Source: Pogonophryne albipinna
Taxonomy: Eukaryota > Chordata > Actinopteri > Perciformes > Artedidraconidae
Reading direction: 5' to 3'
DNA: 64,000 nucleotides
Assembly: GCA_028583405.1 (NCBI GenBank)
Contig: JAPTMU010000279.1
Coordinates: forward strand, 173,279 to 237,278
Part shown: positions 40,498 to 54,579 of the stretch, piece after piece
Layout of the letters: every line of letters starts with the position of its first letter
Numbering within the stretch: position 1 is the stretch's first letter
Notes under the pieces: model-generated
Databases searched by the model: none
The model's input: the letters and a program-made list of their open reading frames with translations, nothing else
Told to the model about the DNA's origin: nothing
Made by a program: the position numbers and the translations under genes

Positions 40498-41104
40498 AGA
40501 GCCAGTGTGACAAAAATAAAGTTGACATGATTTGTTCGTGTGGTGTGTTTGATAGTGTACGAGAAAAAAATGAAAATGGATCAAAGAAAAGATGAGTTTA
40601 ACGTTAAAGCTCATCAGAGATATTTTGATTTGACAAAGGAATCACGTTTTTAATCAAAGCTATATGTCAATTTCTGTGTATTTAGTTAGTACTAGTTGAG
40701 GAATTAAAGACACGATGGAAGCTAGTTTAGCTTCGACAACGAATTTCCCCTTCGACATCTGGCCTCCATCTGCATACGAGCAACATTTTCAGCATGACAA
40801 AACGATCATCTGTGTTAAAGGACATTACGACAGCTTTCAGGCAGGGAGACAGAAAATGTTATACTTAATTCAATGTTTTTGTTGCCCTCTTAATATTGAC
40901 AAAGACCAGGCTATGAATGGAAACACCCACGGCCTTTCTGATGCATTCAGGGTTTCATTCAATGCCTGTTTTTCTACTTTTACTCCCACCTTGTTCCCTT
41001 CTTTCTGTCAGCTGCAAGGTTTGTCTTTAATGTGGCTTTAACGCAGTCGAGTAACAGCATGCAAACAAGCAAAAATAATAAGATTTGGATGATGGAATAA
41101 TAAA
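40498..41104. other. nav3: intron, no recognisable feature
   Basis: A 108-codon open frame at 40715-41041 has no recognisable domain and I do not call it a gene. Confidence 0.4.
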
Positions 41105-41392
41105 ACATCCATCCATCTTCTCGCGCGTATCCGTGGTCGGGTCGCGGGGGTAGCAGTTCCAGCAGAGAGCCCCAAACTTTCTTTTCCCTGGCTACATCAA
41201 CCAGCTCTGACTGGGGGTCCCAAGGTGCTCCCAGGCCAGCCAAGAGATATAATCCCTCCACCTGGTCCTCGGTCTACCCCTTGGTCTCCTCCCAGCTGGA
41301 CGTGCCTGGAACACCTCCCTAGGGAGGCGCCCAGGTGGCATCCTTACTAGGTGCCCGAACCACCTCAACTGGCTCCTTTCGACGCGAAGGAA
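41105..41392. repeat. interspersed repeat of the 'catccatcttc...ggtcgggtcgcggg' type
   Basis: Starts 'catccatccatcttctcgcg' and contains 'gtggtcgggtcgcgggggta' and 'gggaggcgcccaggtggcat'. I recognise it as a common fish repeat, probably LINE-derived, but cannot name the clade. Confidence 0.6.
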
Positions 41393-42152
41393 TAATAAAA
41401 CAATAATGCATCAAATGTAATCTCTGGAATCAGTTCATAAAAATCACATCAAACCATAATAGTAAAGATTAACGGTTGGATATAAATTGTTGTGGTAAAT
41501 CTTGTTATGATCCTTGCGGCAGCTGCCAAATCTGACTTACTTACAAACAGATGGGTGAAAGCATCTGGCAAAAGGGCATACAATTTTCAATGTAAAGTTA
41601 TTGTACGATAGCAACAGGATTTTTATGAGATAATTTATGATATTTTAGTGTTCTCATGAGGGTCGTGAAAATCCTCCAGCTGCAGCGTGGCAAATCAATA
41701 TTTGACACTTCACGGCTTTGACTCTGTCGAGAAAAAAAGTGTGAAAGAGAGTAGAGAGAATAAAAACAGCCTTTGGTAGACAAACGAGTAAACATGTAGG
41801 AGGAATAAAGAGCCGTTATATGTTCTCCTACTTTTATGTTTTACTTTTACACCAGTAATGGCTTCAGGTATATAAATCAAGCTGCCATGAATCAAACTTT
41901 TCGATCTATATTCTCTCACATAGCTTCATAGTTCACTTCCTTCGTTCTTTCTCAACACACAGGGGAACACACACTGTCTTCAAGCTCTCAGACTTCATCT
42001 TACATCACTGACACTGAGCTGCTGTTGAGACAAAGGTTATTTAATCCTAGACATATTCTTAAAGTGATAGTAATGTGAAATTCAGGTCGGAGTCATTATC
42101 TTATTCACCACTCTATAGGTCCAAAAATTATTACCTCAGTTTTTATCTTTGT
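41393..42152. other. nav3: intron, no recognisable feature
   Basis: Nothing supportable. Confidence 0.4.
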
Positions 42153-42896
<744 letters not shown>

Positions 42897-43460
42897 TTGA
42901 ATAAAGTTCTGACACATCCAATCATTCATTTGTTACTCAATGAGCAGTTGGAGAAGTGGTTATTTACATTCATCGTCTGTATAGCTATGGTAATTTATTT
43001 TGTTGTTTTCCATTATCTGAGCAAGTGGAAGCATGTAGATGTTAAAGAGAAGAGGCCCCAGGATGGAGCCTTGAGGAACTCCGCATGAGTTTGTCAACTT
43101 TGACGTGATGCTACTTTTCCTATGTTTTTCCTGTCCTAAAAGTAGGATTCAAAACAATTAAGAACTGTGCCAAATGGAGCCCTTTGGAAAGCGGATTTTT
43201 GAGTTGATTTGCACATTAAGATGATAAACCAATTTGTTGATTGACAGAATAATAAGGACTCACTGTTTTGATAACGGATTATTCGTAAAGTGATTTCTCA
43301 TGAAGAAATAGTGAATATTTGTAGGTTCTTGACAAACAAGACATTTAAGGACATTGCCTTGGACTTGGACCAACTGTAGAGTGATCAATTATATAATTAT
43401 TGTTTGCCGAAAAGGAACAATTACAACAAAAAATGCCTTTCTCCACAAGCAAAGCTGCTC
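42897..43460. other. nav3: intron with a LINE reverse-transcriptase scrap (- strand)
   Basis: 43013-43083 on the minus strand reads GVPQGSILGPLLFNIYMLPL, an RT-domain motif of L2-like LINEs. The fragment is only about 70 bp. The rest is featureless. Confidence 0.7.
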
Positions 43461-43784
43461 TAACGGCCCGTCCACACAGCGGTGTGCGTTGAACCTTTCC
43501 AGCGGGCGTGTCTGAAACTCGACCAATAACCAATCACATAAATCTCTCGCCCCGGACACAGAAGCAGCGGTTTGATTGGCTAGAGCTTGTACTGGCATAT
43601 GATTCGATTGGCTGACGCTTCTGCCGAGGCTTCAAAAGTTGAACATTGCTCAACTTTTGCAGCGAGCCACGCCAGCAAAGCTCCGCGTCGGTTCCCACAA
43701 TGCAGTTTGGCGAAAAGTGACGTCACCCCATTCAAAGTGAATGGTGAAGCTTTCAACGCACGCCGCTGTGTGGATGGGCCGTAA
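43461..43784. mobile_element. Harbinger-like MITE
   Basis: The inverted ends are 'cggcccgtccacacagcgg' and 'ccgctgtgtggatgggccg', flanked by TAA on both sides (43461-43463, 43782-43784). That fits the 3-bp TWA target of PIF/Harbinger elements. 324 bp, non-coding. Confidence 0.8.
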
Positions 43785-43919
43785 AGGCAGGTCAAGTTAA
43801 ATCTCAGGTGGATGCAGACAACACACGGAAGAAAAAACAATTGTTTCTTGCCAATACATTTTGTCATGTAGACTTTTTATAGTCCTTAAATTGATGTATC
43901 CTCACACCCTCTGTTTCAG

Positions 43920-44062
43920 ATTACCGGGCCCCTCCAGAGTTCCTGCTGCAGGCAGCGGGGCCTCCAGGAGTTCGGGGTCCTCCAACCTCAACCGTCGCAG
44001 CCAGAGCTTCAACAGCATCGACAAGAGCAAACCTCTGCAGTATGCCAGCGGAAACGACAGAG
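43920..44062 (+). CDS. nav3: nav3 exon: Ser/Arg-rich conserved linker
   Basis: Acceptor 'ctctgtttcag' and donor AGAG|gtgagg bound 143 nt (start phase 2, end phase 1). The frame gives R-LPGPSRVPAAGSGASRSSG, then SSNLNRRSQSFNSIDKSKP and LQYASGNDR. The blocks RLPGPSRVPAAGS and SNLNRRSQSFNSIDK are near-identical to NAV3 as remembered; NAV2 has a more diverged version (RLPGPTARVSAAGS). The segment is basic, Ser-rich and probably disordered, typical of the microtubule-binding linker of navigators. It is joined upstream to 34697-34765, or to 21158-21326 if that exon is skipped, and downstream to 49414. Confidence 0.95.
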
Positions 44063-45860
44063 GTGAGGACGCCATATCTGTGATCTCTGTACCATGATGT
44101 GAAAGATAGATGGATTGATTTGTTTATTGTCACTAGAGTACGGCGAAATTCCAAGCACTCCCGATGGTGCAATCACACATAACAGACAGTATAAGCATCA
44201 TTTTGACAATACAAGCTAAAAACGTTTAATGTATAATATATAAATTGGACCTATGATACATTGAACAGTATGCTTACAAAACATTACCATACAAATACAA
44301 GAACAACACGGTCAAGGCAGTTAAAGTAAGTTATTGCACATGTATTTATCAGTGCAATTGATAATTACAAAACTACAAAGGTAATTCAAGAGGCTATATT
44401 TTCATGTGCATAGTAGCTACAGTGTAGATATGGCAATGAAAAACATAACCTGAGTATATAGGACATAAAACCAATAAAACGAATAAAATAGTGCAAGAGA
44501 ATGTTTTGAAGTTTTTGCAAGTAAATACAAAAAAAGGTGGAAGAAGTTTGCAGATCCTTCACTGAAGTAAAATACCAGTTAAAGCAAAAGTCTAAGTCCT
44601 GCTTTAAAATGTTACTTCAGTAAAGTATAAACTGTTGGCTCGTTTAATTTGTAATTTTTTATGTTAACATCTTCATTTTTAAGATGAATGTAGTGGAGTA
44701 ATAAGTATAATATGTCCCTTTGTAGTGGAGAAGTGCACACTTTTTAATGTATATATCATATTTATATTTTATTTAAAGCTCTTTTTAATAATAATAATAA
44801 TGGATTTATTTTGTTAGCGCTTTTACAGGTGCTCAAAGACGCTTTGCAGATATAGTGAAAAGAAAAGAAAGGAACAACAAATAAATATATAGTTAAAGTT
44901 AAAGTCAAATAATACAAAAACAATCACACATTAAAAGCCAGATTGAAGAGGTGAGTTTTAGGAGTAGATTATTCTCTTATAGTGTTTTCTAAATCATGCA
45001 CACACATTTTTGTTTATTCTTATTCATGTTATCCATTTCTTTATTTACATTCTGCTTTCGCACATTTTTTTCGCAATTTGTGATCTTATCAAATCTAATC
45101 TAAAAGGACACACAAACAGTAGAGAAAAATCCCAAGTACCGGTGGGTGCCTCAAATATTCAATTAAGTACAATTCCTGAGTAAATGCACTTTATTACATT
45201 CTTCCTCTGCATGATACAACACACACTGTAACATTCCCTGAAGCTCGGATGGTGTGTAGGTGTTGATGGTGACCACTTGGTGGCAGCGCTGACTCAGACA
45301 GACTCTCTCTCTCCACTCTGCTGAATCATCCCCAGATCGTTCCTCTGACAGAGATATAACGGATTCTATTGAAACACTAGAAATGACCGGAGGGGGAAAT
45401 CCATGCAGCTGCTGACTCTGGCATGATGCAGCTAATCAGAGTCATTACGCTTTGTGAGAGGAGTTAGGGCGTAAGGCTGTTTATTTAACACCTAATCGAC
45501 TATTCACAACAAATAGTTAATCAACAGCCTTTTGCTATCTGCTCACAGAGCATTAATCACAGGCGTCAGGTACGAGAATGGCCAATTTCGTCCCTACTCA
45601 TTTTTAAAAGTACAAGAGAACATCTCCAAAACGGCTGCTATTTAGAATATGTGACACATTTAATAATAGGTGGGCGACCCTACAAATAAGATGTACTTTG
45701 TTAATCCCAATTTTGACATTTGTTTTGTTGCAGTAGCATAAAACAAAACAAGGCATTGCACATAACCACAAATTAAAAGAGTAGAAATAAACAATTCTAA
45801 AATAGAAACATCTCAAAATAGACATAGAAATATAAAATGCACTTTTCTTTTAAAGTATGT
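44063..45860. other. nav3: intron with several old repeat pieces
   Basis: 44105-44200 ('tttgtttattgtcactagag', 'gcgaaattccaagcactccc') is an unclassified repeat. 44530-44760 is an 'aagtaaaagtc' repeat fragment. 44795-44970 ('tttgttagcgcttttacagg') is a reversed L2-like tail. 45680-45840 is a reversed 'ggattaacaaagt' LINE tail. Confidence 0.5.
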
Positions 45861-45868
45861 AGCTAGAT

Positions 45869-46400
45869 CAGGGATGTCAAACTCAATTTCATCGCGGGCC
45901 ACATCAGCATTATGGCCGGTTGTAACTTTAAGACTATATAAAAATAAATATATCATATAGTAGTATATTACATTATATTCCTCATCGGATAGGGTAATCA
46001 TTTCATAATTAACTACGTCTGAAAGCAGAAGTCTAGGGCAAATAATTGCAAGTCTCTTCTGTGAGAATGTCACAAAATGATTTAAAAAGAAAAGCCACAT
46101 TCTGGAAAAAAAGTCAAAATAAGTGATTTCTTTTAAATGAATTAACATCTGAAAAAAAAGTAACATTTACAAAAACGATTCTAAGGAAAAAGGCATATTT
46201 AGAAGAAAAAAAGTCAAATTCTGAGAAAAAAGTCAAATCTGAGATGCATTGTGGGATATGTAGTGTATGGGCAACGTGCTTCTGTAAATCGGCATGTAAC
46301 CGTATAGTAAACGTATTATTCTTTGCAAGCTCTTGTGGGGCCGCATAAAATGAAGTCACGGGCCGGATTTGGCCCCCGGGCCTTGAGTTTGACACCCCTG
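45869..46400. mobile_element. hAT-type MITE, relative of 26832
   Basis: The ends are 'cagggatgtcaaactcaat' and 'ccttgagtttgacacccctg', with exact 8-bp duplications agctagat (45861-45868, 46401-46408). It contains an internal 'aaaaaagtcaaa' simple stretch absent from the 26832 copy. Confidence 0.92.
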
Positions 46401-46408
46401 AGCTAGAT

Positions 46409-48540
<2,132 letters not shown>

Positions 48541-48542
48541 CA

Positions 48543-48628
<86 letters not shown>
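48541..48628. repeat. (CA)n microsatellite
   Basis: About 43 CA units, preceded by 'cacagacacatacacagaca' variants. Confidence 0.98.
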
Positions 48629-48631
<3 letters not shown>

Positions 48632-49413
48632 CTGATTGGTGACTTGCAGTATTCATGACTCATCTGAGTTTCCCAACCTGTGAACTCCTTCCAGTAAATC
48701 AGTGTCCGTTCATTTGAATCTGCAGACACAAATATTCCTCATACAGGCTGGAGGAGATTATACCATTTAACTGATGGATACACTTCTCACATGCACTCTT
48801 ACTCTTTTTTGAATGCTTGAATATATCAAATATTTGCATGCATAGACACACATACACAAAGACTGTAGATCTCCGCCATTGATGTCAGTGTTTGAGACTA
48901 AACGTTTGGCAGGCAACTGACAAGGTAAGGTTTGGTTTAAGCCATAGCCAATTGCCAGAAATGAGCATACTGTCATAAATAAACAAAAACAATGTCAATT
49001 TGATGGGTCCAGTATTTATCAGGGATTACCTGAGGATGGACAGACACGTGGGCATGGACGAAAGTAGAAGAAATCTCAGGAGAAGGGAGGTCATTCCCGG
49101 CATGAACAGGCGTATAACAGATACAGAATAAACAACAGAACATACAGAAGACACTACGTTTCAGTCAGTCAGTGTTGAGGCTTTTGTTTGGTTTTCTATC
49201 CAGCTGGTTTTGTTGGATTGTGTCCTGAAATTGTCAGCAAGATGTTCATTAATGCCCAAAAGCATCAGGTACCAGTGGTTTCAAAGAAATTGTAGTGAAT
49301 AGTCTCCCATGCAGAGTCCTCCCTATAAGAGTTTCCAACAGTTGTACCCTCTTCCTAATAACCATGGAATCGTAGTTTTGAATCACCTGTTTCTCTCTTC
49401 TCTCCTGCTCCAG
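48629..49413. other. nav3: intron before the large exon
   Basis: No recognisable feature apart from the pyrimidine-rich acceptor region at 49390-49413. Confidence 0.45.
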
Positions 49414-50518
49414 AGGCGTTGAGGGGGATCCCGTTGCCGGGCGGGATGAACGGGAGCTGTTCTGGCGGCGGCTCGGTTCCCAGTAGCCTCAGCGGTCAGC
49501 AGCTGATCTCCTCCTCCATTCCCTCGCCAACCAAATCCTGGAGAAGCAAATCCATGAATCTGAAGCACAGCGCCACCTCCTCCATGCTCTCCAGCCCCAC
49601 GCTCTCCCCCTCTGAGGCCCCTGAAGCCCTCCATGATGGGTCAAAAGTAGGCGGTGGTGGTGGGCATCATCAGAGGTCAATGTTGGAGAAGTTTCGCTTG
49701 ATTAACCCCAGATCAGCGTCTCGAGCGTCTCCATCTGTGGCGGAAATGTCTCTTGAGGAGGAGGACGATTTGTCGGAGTACGGTGAGGACGGATTTACGA
49801 ATTTGGCGTGCAGCAGTGGAAGTAGTTATACAGCAAATCAGATATCAACAAAAACCCCATCTCCATCCATCACTGCACCAAGCAAAACATCCCCTTCTTC
49901 CTCCTCCTCCTCCTCCTCTAAAGCCAATAATAGCGGCAGGACAGGAGCATCGTCCAAAGACAGGGAGGACAAAAGCAGCAGTAGATCTGGACAGAAATCT
50001 TCTAAGGACAGTTCTTCGCCCAAAGAAGAGTCGGCGCCCACTGACGGAAACAAGAAGAACTCCAAAATCGCCAGTCTCATCCCCAAGGGAGGGAAGCCGT
50101 CAAAGAAAGATGGCGGCAACTCTTCAAGCGGCATCCCCAAGTCAGGACTTAAAGCTCCTTCCTCCTCTTCCTCTTCCTCCACCTCAACGACGGCCAAGCC
50201 TCAGAGTCAAATGCAGAGTCAGAGTCCGGCGTTAAACAGCAGTGGGAACCTGAGAGGAGGAGAGGCCGACAGAGGAAAGATGACTAAAGGAGGGCAGGGT
50301 GGGAGTTTCTATATCCAGCGATCCAGCGGGGGCTCAGAGACAAAAAGAACCAGTTTGACCTCCTCCACCAGTACCTCTGCACTTTCTGGTTCCACTGGGA
50401 TGCTGGGAGGAGGAGGAGTTGGAGGAGGAGCGCTCGGAGGGAACGGAGTAGTTCAACTTCCTCAACAACAGCAGCACAACCATCCAAACACTGCCACTGT
50501 GGCCCCCTTCATGTACAG
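49414..50518 (+). CDS. nav3: nav3 large Ser-rich exon with SxIP-type motifs
   Basis: Acceptor 'tctcctgctccag' and donor ACAG|gtgagt bound 1105 nt (start phase 1, end phase 2), about 367 codons. Conserved blocks in order are SSSIPSPTKSWRSKSMNLKH (about residues 30-50 of the exon), RSMLEKFRLINPRSASR (about 87-103), a Ser/Lys-rich low-complexity stretch (about 140-205), KKNSKIASLIPKGGKPSKK, SSGIPKSGLKAP, and VQLPQQQQHNHPNTATVAPF at the end. SSIP and SGIP fit the SxIP consensus that binds EB proteins at microtubule plus ends, a known navigator property. Human NAV3 has matching blocks (WRSKSMNVKHSATS, SMLEKFKLVN, SKIASLIPKGSK). The Ser runs come from simple TCC repeats. The donor lies about 35 bp before a 57-bp satellite array. 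Confidence 0.96.
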
Positions 50519-50552
50519 GTGAGTGTGTGTGAGTGTGTGGAACAGTTACTTA

Positions 50553-52496
50553 AAGAGTCCTCTCCTGCTGATGTTCAGGTGTATATCAGTATGTAGTGTC
50601 TCTACTTTAAAGAGTCCTCTCCTGCTGATGTTCAGGTGTATATCAGTATGTAGTGTCTCTACTTTAAAGAGTCCTCTCCTGCTGATGTTCAGGTGTATAT
50701 CAGTATGTAGTGTCTCTACTTTAAAGAGTCCTCTCCTGCTGATGTTCAGGTGTATATCAGTATGTAGTGTCTCTACTTTAAAGAGTCCTCTCCTGCTGAT
50801 GTTCAGGTGTATATCAGTATGTAGTGTCTCTACTTTAAAGAGTCCTCTCCTGCTGATGTTCAGGTGTATATCAGTATGTAGTGTCTCTACTTTAAAGAGT
50901 CCTCTCCTGCTGATGTTCAGGTGTATATCAGTATGTAGTGTCTCTACTTTAAAGAGTCCTCTCTTGCTGATGTTCAGGTGTATATCAGTATGTAGTGTCT
51001 CTACTTTAAAGAGTCCTCTCTTGCTGATGTTCAGGTGTATATCAGTATGTAGTGTCTCTACTTTAAAGAGTCCTCTCCTGCTGATGTTCAGGTGTATATC
51101 AGTATGTAGTGTCTCTACTTTAAAGAGTCCTATCCTGCTGATGTTCAGGTGTATATCAGTATGTAGTGTCTCTACTTTAAAGAGTCCTCTCCTGCTGATG
51201 TTCAGGTGTATATCAGTATGTAGTGTCTCTACTTTAAAGAGTCCTCTCCTGCTGATGTTCAGGTGTATATCAGTATGTAGTGTCTCTACTTTAAAGAGTC
51301 CTCTCCTGCTGATGTTCAGGTGTATATCAGTATGTAGTGTCTCTACTTTAAAGAGTCCTCTCTTGCTGATGTTCAGGTGTATATCAGTATGTAGTGTCTC
51401 TACTTTAAAGAGTCCTCTCCTGCTGATGTTCAGGTGTATATCAGTATGTAGTGTCTCTACTTTAAAGAGTCCTCTCCTGCTGATGTTCAGGTGTATATCA
51501 GTATGTAGTGTCTCTACTTTAAAGAGTCCTCTCCTGCTGATGTTCAGGTGTATATCAGTATGTAGTGTCTCTACTTTAAAGAGTCCTCTCCTGCTGATGT
51601 TCAGGTGTATATCAGTATGTAGTGTCTCTACTTTAAAGAGTCCTCTCCTGCTGATGTTCAGGTGTATATCAGTATGTAGTGTCTCTACTTTAAAGAGTCC
51701 TCTCCTGCTGATGTTCAGGTGTATATCAGTACGTAGTGTCTCTACTTTAAAGAGTCCTCAGGTGTATATCAGTACGTAGTGTCTCTACTTTAAAGAGTCC
51801 TCAGGTGTATATCAGTACGTAGTGTCTCTACTTTAAAGAGTCCTCTCCTGCTGATGTTCAGGTGTATATCAGTATGTAGTGTCTCTACTTTAAAGAGTCC
51901 TCTCCTGCTGATGTTCAGGTGTATATCAGTATGTAGTGTCTCTACTTTAAAGAGTCCTCTCTTGCTGATGTTCAGGTGTATATCAGTATGTAGTGTCTCT
52001 ACTTTAAAGAGTCCTCTCCTGCTGATGTTCAGGTGTATATCAGTATGTAGTGTCTCTACTTTAAAGAGTCCTCTCCTGCTGATGTTCAGGTGTATATCAG
52101 TATGTAGTGTCTCGACTTTAAAGAGTCCTCTCCTGCTGATGTTCAGGTGTATATCAGTATGTAGTGTCTCTACTTTAAAGAGTCCCCTCCTGCTGATGTT
52201 CAGGTGTATATCAGTATGTAGTGTCTCTACTTTAAAGAGTCCTCTCCTGCTGATGTTCAGGTGTATATCAGTATGTAGTGTCTCTACTTTAAAGAGTCCT
52301 CTCCTGCTGATGTTCAGGTGTATATCAGTATGTAGTGTCTCTACTTTAAAGAGTCCTCTCCTGCTGATGTTCAGGTGTATATCAGTATGTAGTGTCTCTA
52401 CTTTAAAGAGTCCTCTCCTGCTGATGTTCAGGTGTATATCAGTATGTAGTGTCTCTACTTTAAAGAGTCCTCTCCTGATGATGTTCAGGTGTATAT
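50553..52496 (-). repeat. 57-bp minisatellite array 3, about 34 copies
   Basis: Reverse orientation of arrays 1 and 2: on the + strand the unit reads 'tttaaagagtcctctcctgc', 'tgatgttcaggtgtatatca', 'gtatgtagtgtctctac'. Two units near 51755-51810 share a 14-bp deletion and 'agtacgtag'. No MITE sequence flanks it on either side. It starts about 35 bp after the exon donor at 50518. Confidence 0.98.
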
Positions 52497-53298
52497 CATA
52501 ATGTGTCACTCCTAAATGAAAGGAATCAAATCAATTGCTTGTATTGTTCTGGTTGTTTATTTCCATCTGTCCGACACACATCGTGTTCTAGTCCTACCTG
52601 CACATCAACACATAAGGAATATTCCTGGCTCTCTCTCTGATCAGCTGCTGCTTTGTGTTCATGTTGCTCTCGCCTCCGCATCTCTTTCACAGTCATTACA
52701 GAACAAACACCCGCTGCCTGACAAGTGCCAAGGCCTCTTATTCAACTGTCTGGGTTTCATCTTTAAAGTAAGAAATCAGACTTTGGCACCAACCCTTCTC
52801 TGCATTCATCCGGTGTGACAGTTGCATGTGACTCCCTGTTGTTACAGCCATCAGGAAGTGAGGTGAATCTGCCCAAAAGGGACGATGCTCTCTTAAAACA
52901 TTAGAGGTAATCCAGGGGGAAAGAAGAGAAGCCGCCAAAGTCTCTGCGTTCAAGAGAAAGAGATTTAAAAATCCTATTAAATTTGAAACGACTTAATCCT
53001 TCACCCCGTTGCTCCTCTCCGTCTCTGTTGTGCACCGTCAGCTCTGCCACACTGAGCGTTACTTTAATCCCACACATTCAGCCAGTTAAAACTGCTGCGT
53101 CCATTAATCCAGGGTTGATAGGGACTGATAGTGGCAAACCTCAAACTAAAGGCACATGCGGCTCATATAATCACAAATAACTGTTGAAGTGAAGCGATAT
53201 TTGAGTTGAAATGAGTGTCCTCTGTGCCGAGAAATCTCCTTGTGAGAACATTTCTTAAGATCTTTGTCCTCTTCTTATTCTGCAATACAGCCGACCCC
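52497..53298. other. nav3: intron, no recognisable feature
   Basis: Nothing supportable. Confidence 0.4.
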
Positions 53299-53370
53299 CG
53301 CAGCGTGCAGACAGTCAGCGTGCAGACAGTCAGCGTGCAGACAGTCAGCGTGCAGACAGTCAGCGTGCAG
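53299..53370. repeat. 15-bp tandem repeat, about 4.5 copies
   Basis: The unit is 'cagcgtgcagacagt', with exact copies. The frame it leaves open (VSVQT repeats) is not flanked by splice sites and has no recognisable product. Confidence 0.9.
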
Positions 53371-53533
53371 GCCTCTCTCTGCTACAATTTACCGTCATTT
53401 TCAGCCTAATTAAGCTTTTTTCTCTCGTTCGCTTTCTCTTGTATTCCCCCCTGAAGTTGTGGCCTCTGCCAGGTTTAGGAGAAATAGAGCTCAAAACAAA
53501 TAATGGACTTCAACTGAGGCCATTAATTGACAG

Positions 53534-53913
53534 TTAAAGGTGGGGTAGGTCATTTTGGAGAAACCAGCTCGAGTGCGCTAGAATTTGAAAATACACAACC
53601 GGAGAAAATCTGCCACTTCCTTACAGAGCCCCTCCCCCAACACACACGAACGCGCACATGACCAATGAGGGCACGAGATAAGTGTGTGCCCAGATGGAAG
53701 GCTGACAGGCAGGTAGGCCATCCAGTTACTTTAGCCGGGCCGGCTTAGATGATTGGTCGTGCTTTTTACAGCGCTACGGCTTCCACAGATGACATTTCTT
53801 CATGGATTTTTTGTCAAAGCACTTCAGATATTCATTGCTATCGGGACGTTAAGAGCATTCCATGGAATATAACAACAAGTGTTTCTGAAATGAATTACAT
53901 ACCCCACCTTTAA
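53534..53913. mobile_element. TTAA MITE, family T1, copy c
   Basis: The ends are 'ttaaaggtggggtagg' and 'taccccacctttaa'. Same orientation as copy a (4451) and close to it in sequence; the right terminal repeat is partly diverged ('tgaattacataccccac'). Confidence 0.87.
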
Positions 53914-54408
53914 GATAATGGAATAAACAAATGTGTTTCTTTTTGCTAAACGACACATTTTCTAGTAAAATTCCTTCACGAGGATCATCCAAAAAAACAT
54001 TGTTAGACAATATTATACATAATACACACAAATTCATACAAATCCGTTGTCAAATCCTGCAGGAAATTATTATTTTACATTACATTGCATTTAGCTGACG
54101 CTTTTATCCAAAGCGACTTACAATAAGCGTGTTCGACCAACAAAATACAAACTTGAAGAAAACAGTAAACATGTATTTGAACCTGCTTGGCTCCCTTTTT
54201 TGGGTAAAATATTCCTTTTAATCGCGTTTCTTTAGCAAAATGACATTTCCTTGCATTGTTTTTAAAGCGAAAGAGTGAATAAGACACGGAGCAGCTCTGA
54301 AACACTCCCTTCATGGCTCCTTAGAAATGACTGTAGTTGAGTCTAGCAGACACCTCCGCCTGCCTTTCTAACTGCTGTGTTGTTGTTTTTGTTTTCGATT
54401 CCTTGCAG
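53914..54408. other. nav3: intron with old repeat tail
   Basis: 54076-54130 ('catttagctgacgctttta', 'tccaaagcgacttacaata') is a very common fish interspersed motif. Acceptor for the exon at 54409 follows 'gattccttgcag'. Confidence 0.6.
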
Positions 54409-54524
54409 GACTTTCTCAGAGAACGACTGCACCATGATGGCCCCCGCAGAGCCCTGCCTCAGCCCCACCAAGGGGGAGCTGGTCTACAGCAAGACCGCCA
54501 AACAGTGCCTGGAGGAGATCTCAG
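54409..54524 (+). CDS. nav3: nav3 exon: KTAKQCLEEISG segment
   Basis: Acceptor 'cgattccttgcag' and donor TCAG|gtacaa bound 116 nt (start phase 2, end phase 1). The frame reads R-TFSENDCTMMAPAEPCLSPT, then KGELVYSKTAKQCLEEIS-G. Human NAV3 has CTSPTKMDLSYSKTAKQCLEEISGEDPETRR (from memory); the remaining EDPETRR block would be in the next exon, beyond the window. NAV2 lacks this YSKTAKQCLEEIS peptide as I recall it, which favours nav3. The exon joins 49414-50518 exactly (AG+G gives Arg). Confidence 0.95.
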
Positions 54525-54579
54525 GTACAACAGCTCAACAATGCATGTATGATGAGTCTGTGTGGGTTATTCAAAGAGA

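Noticed and set aside
40715..41041. 108-codon open frame beginning MEASLASTTNFPF
   Set aside because: No domain or homologue recognised and no promoter or splice evidence; kept as intron.
49753..50235. Alternative 160-codon frame over the large exon
   Set aside because: Shadow of the nav3 frame; the real frame carries all the family motifs and fits both splice phases.
50519..51779. Read-through of the large exon into the satellite as a C-terminal extension
   Set aside because: Continuing the exon frame past 50518 meets a TGA immediately (AGG TGA), so retention would end the protein there.
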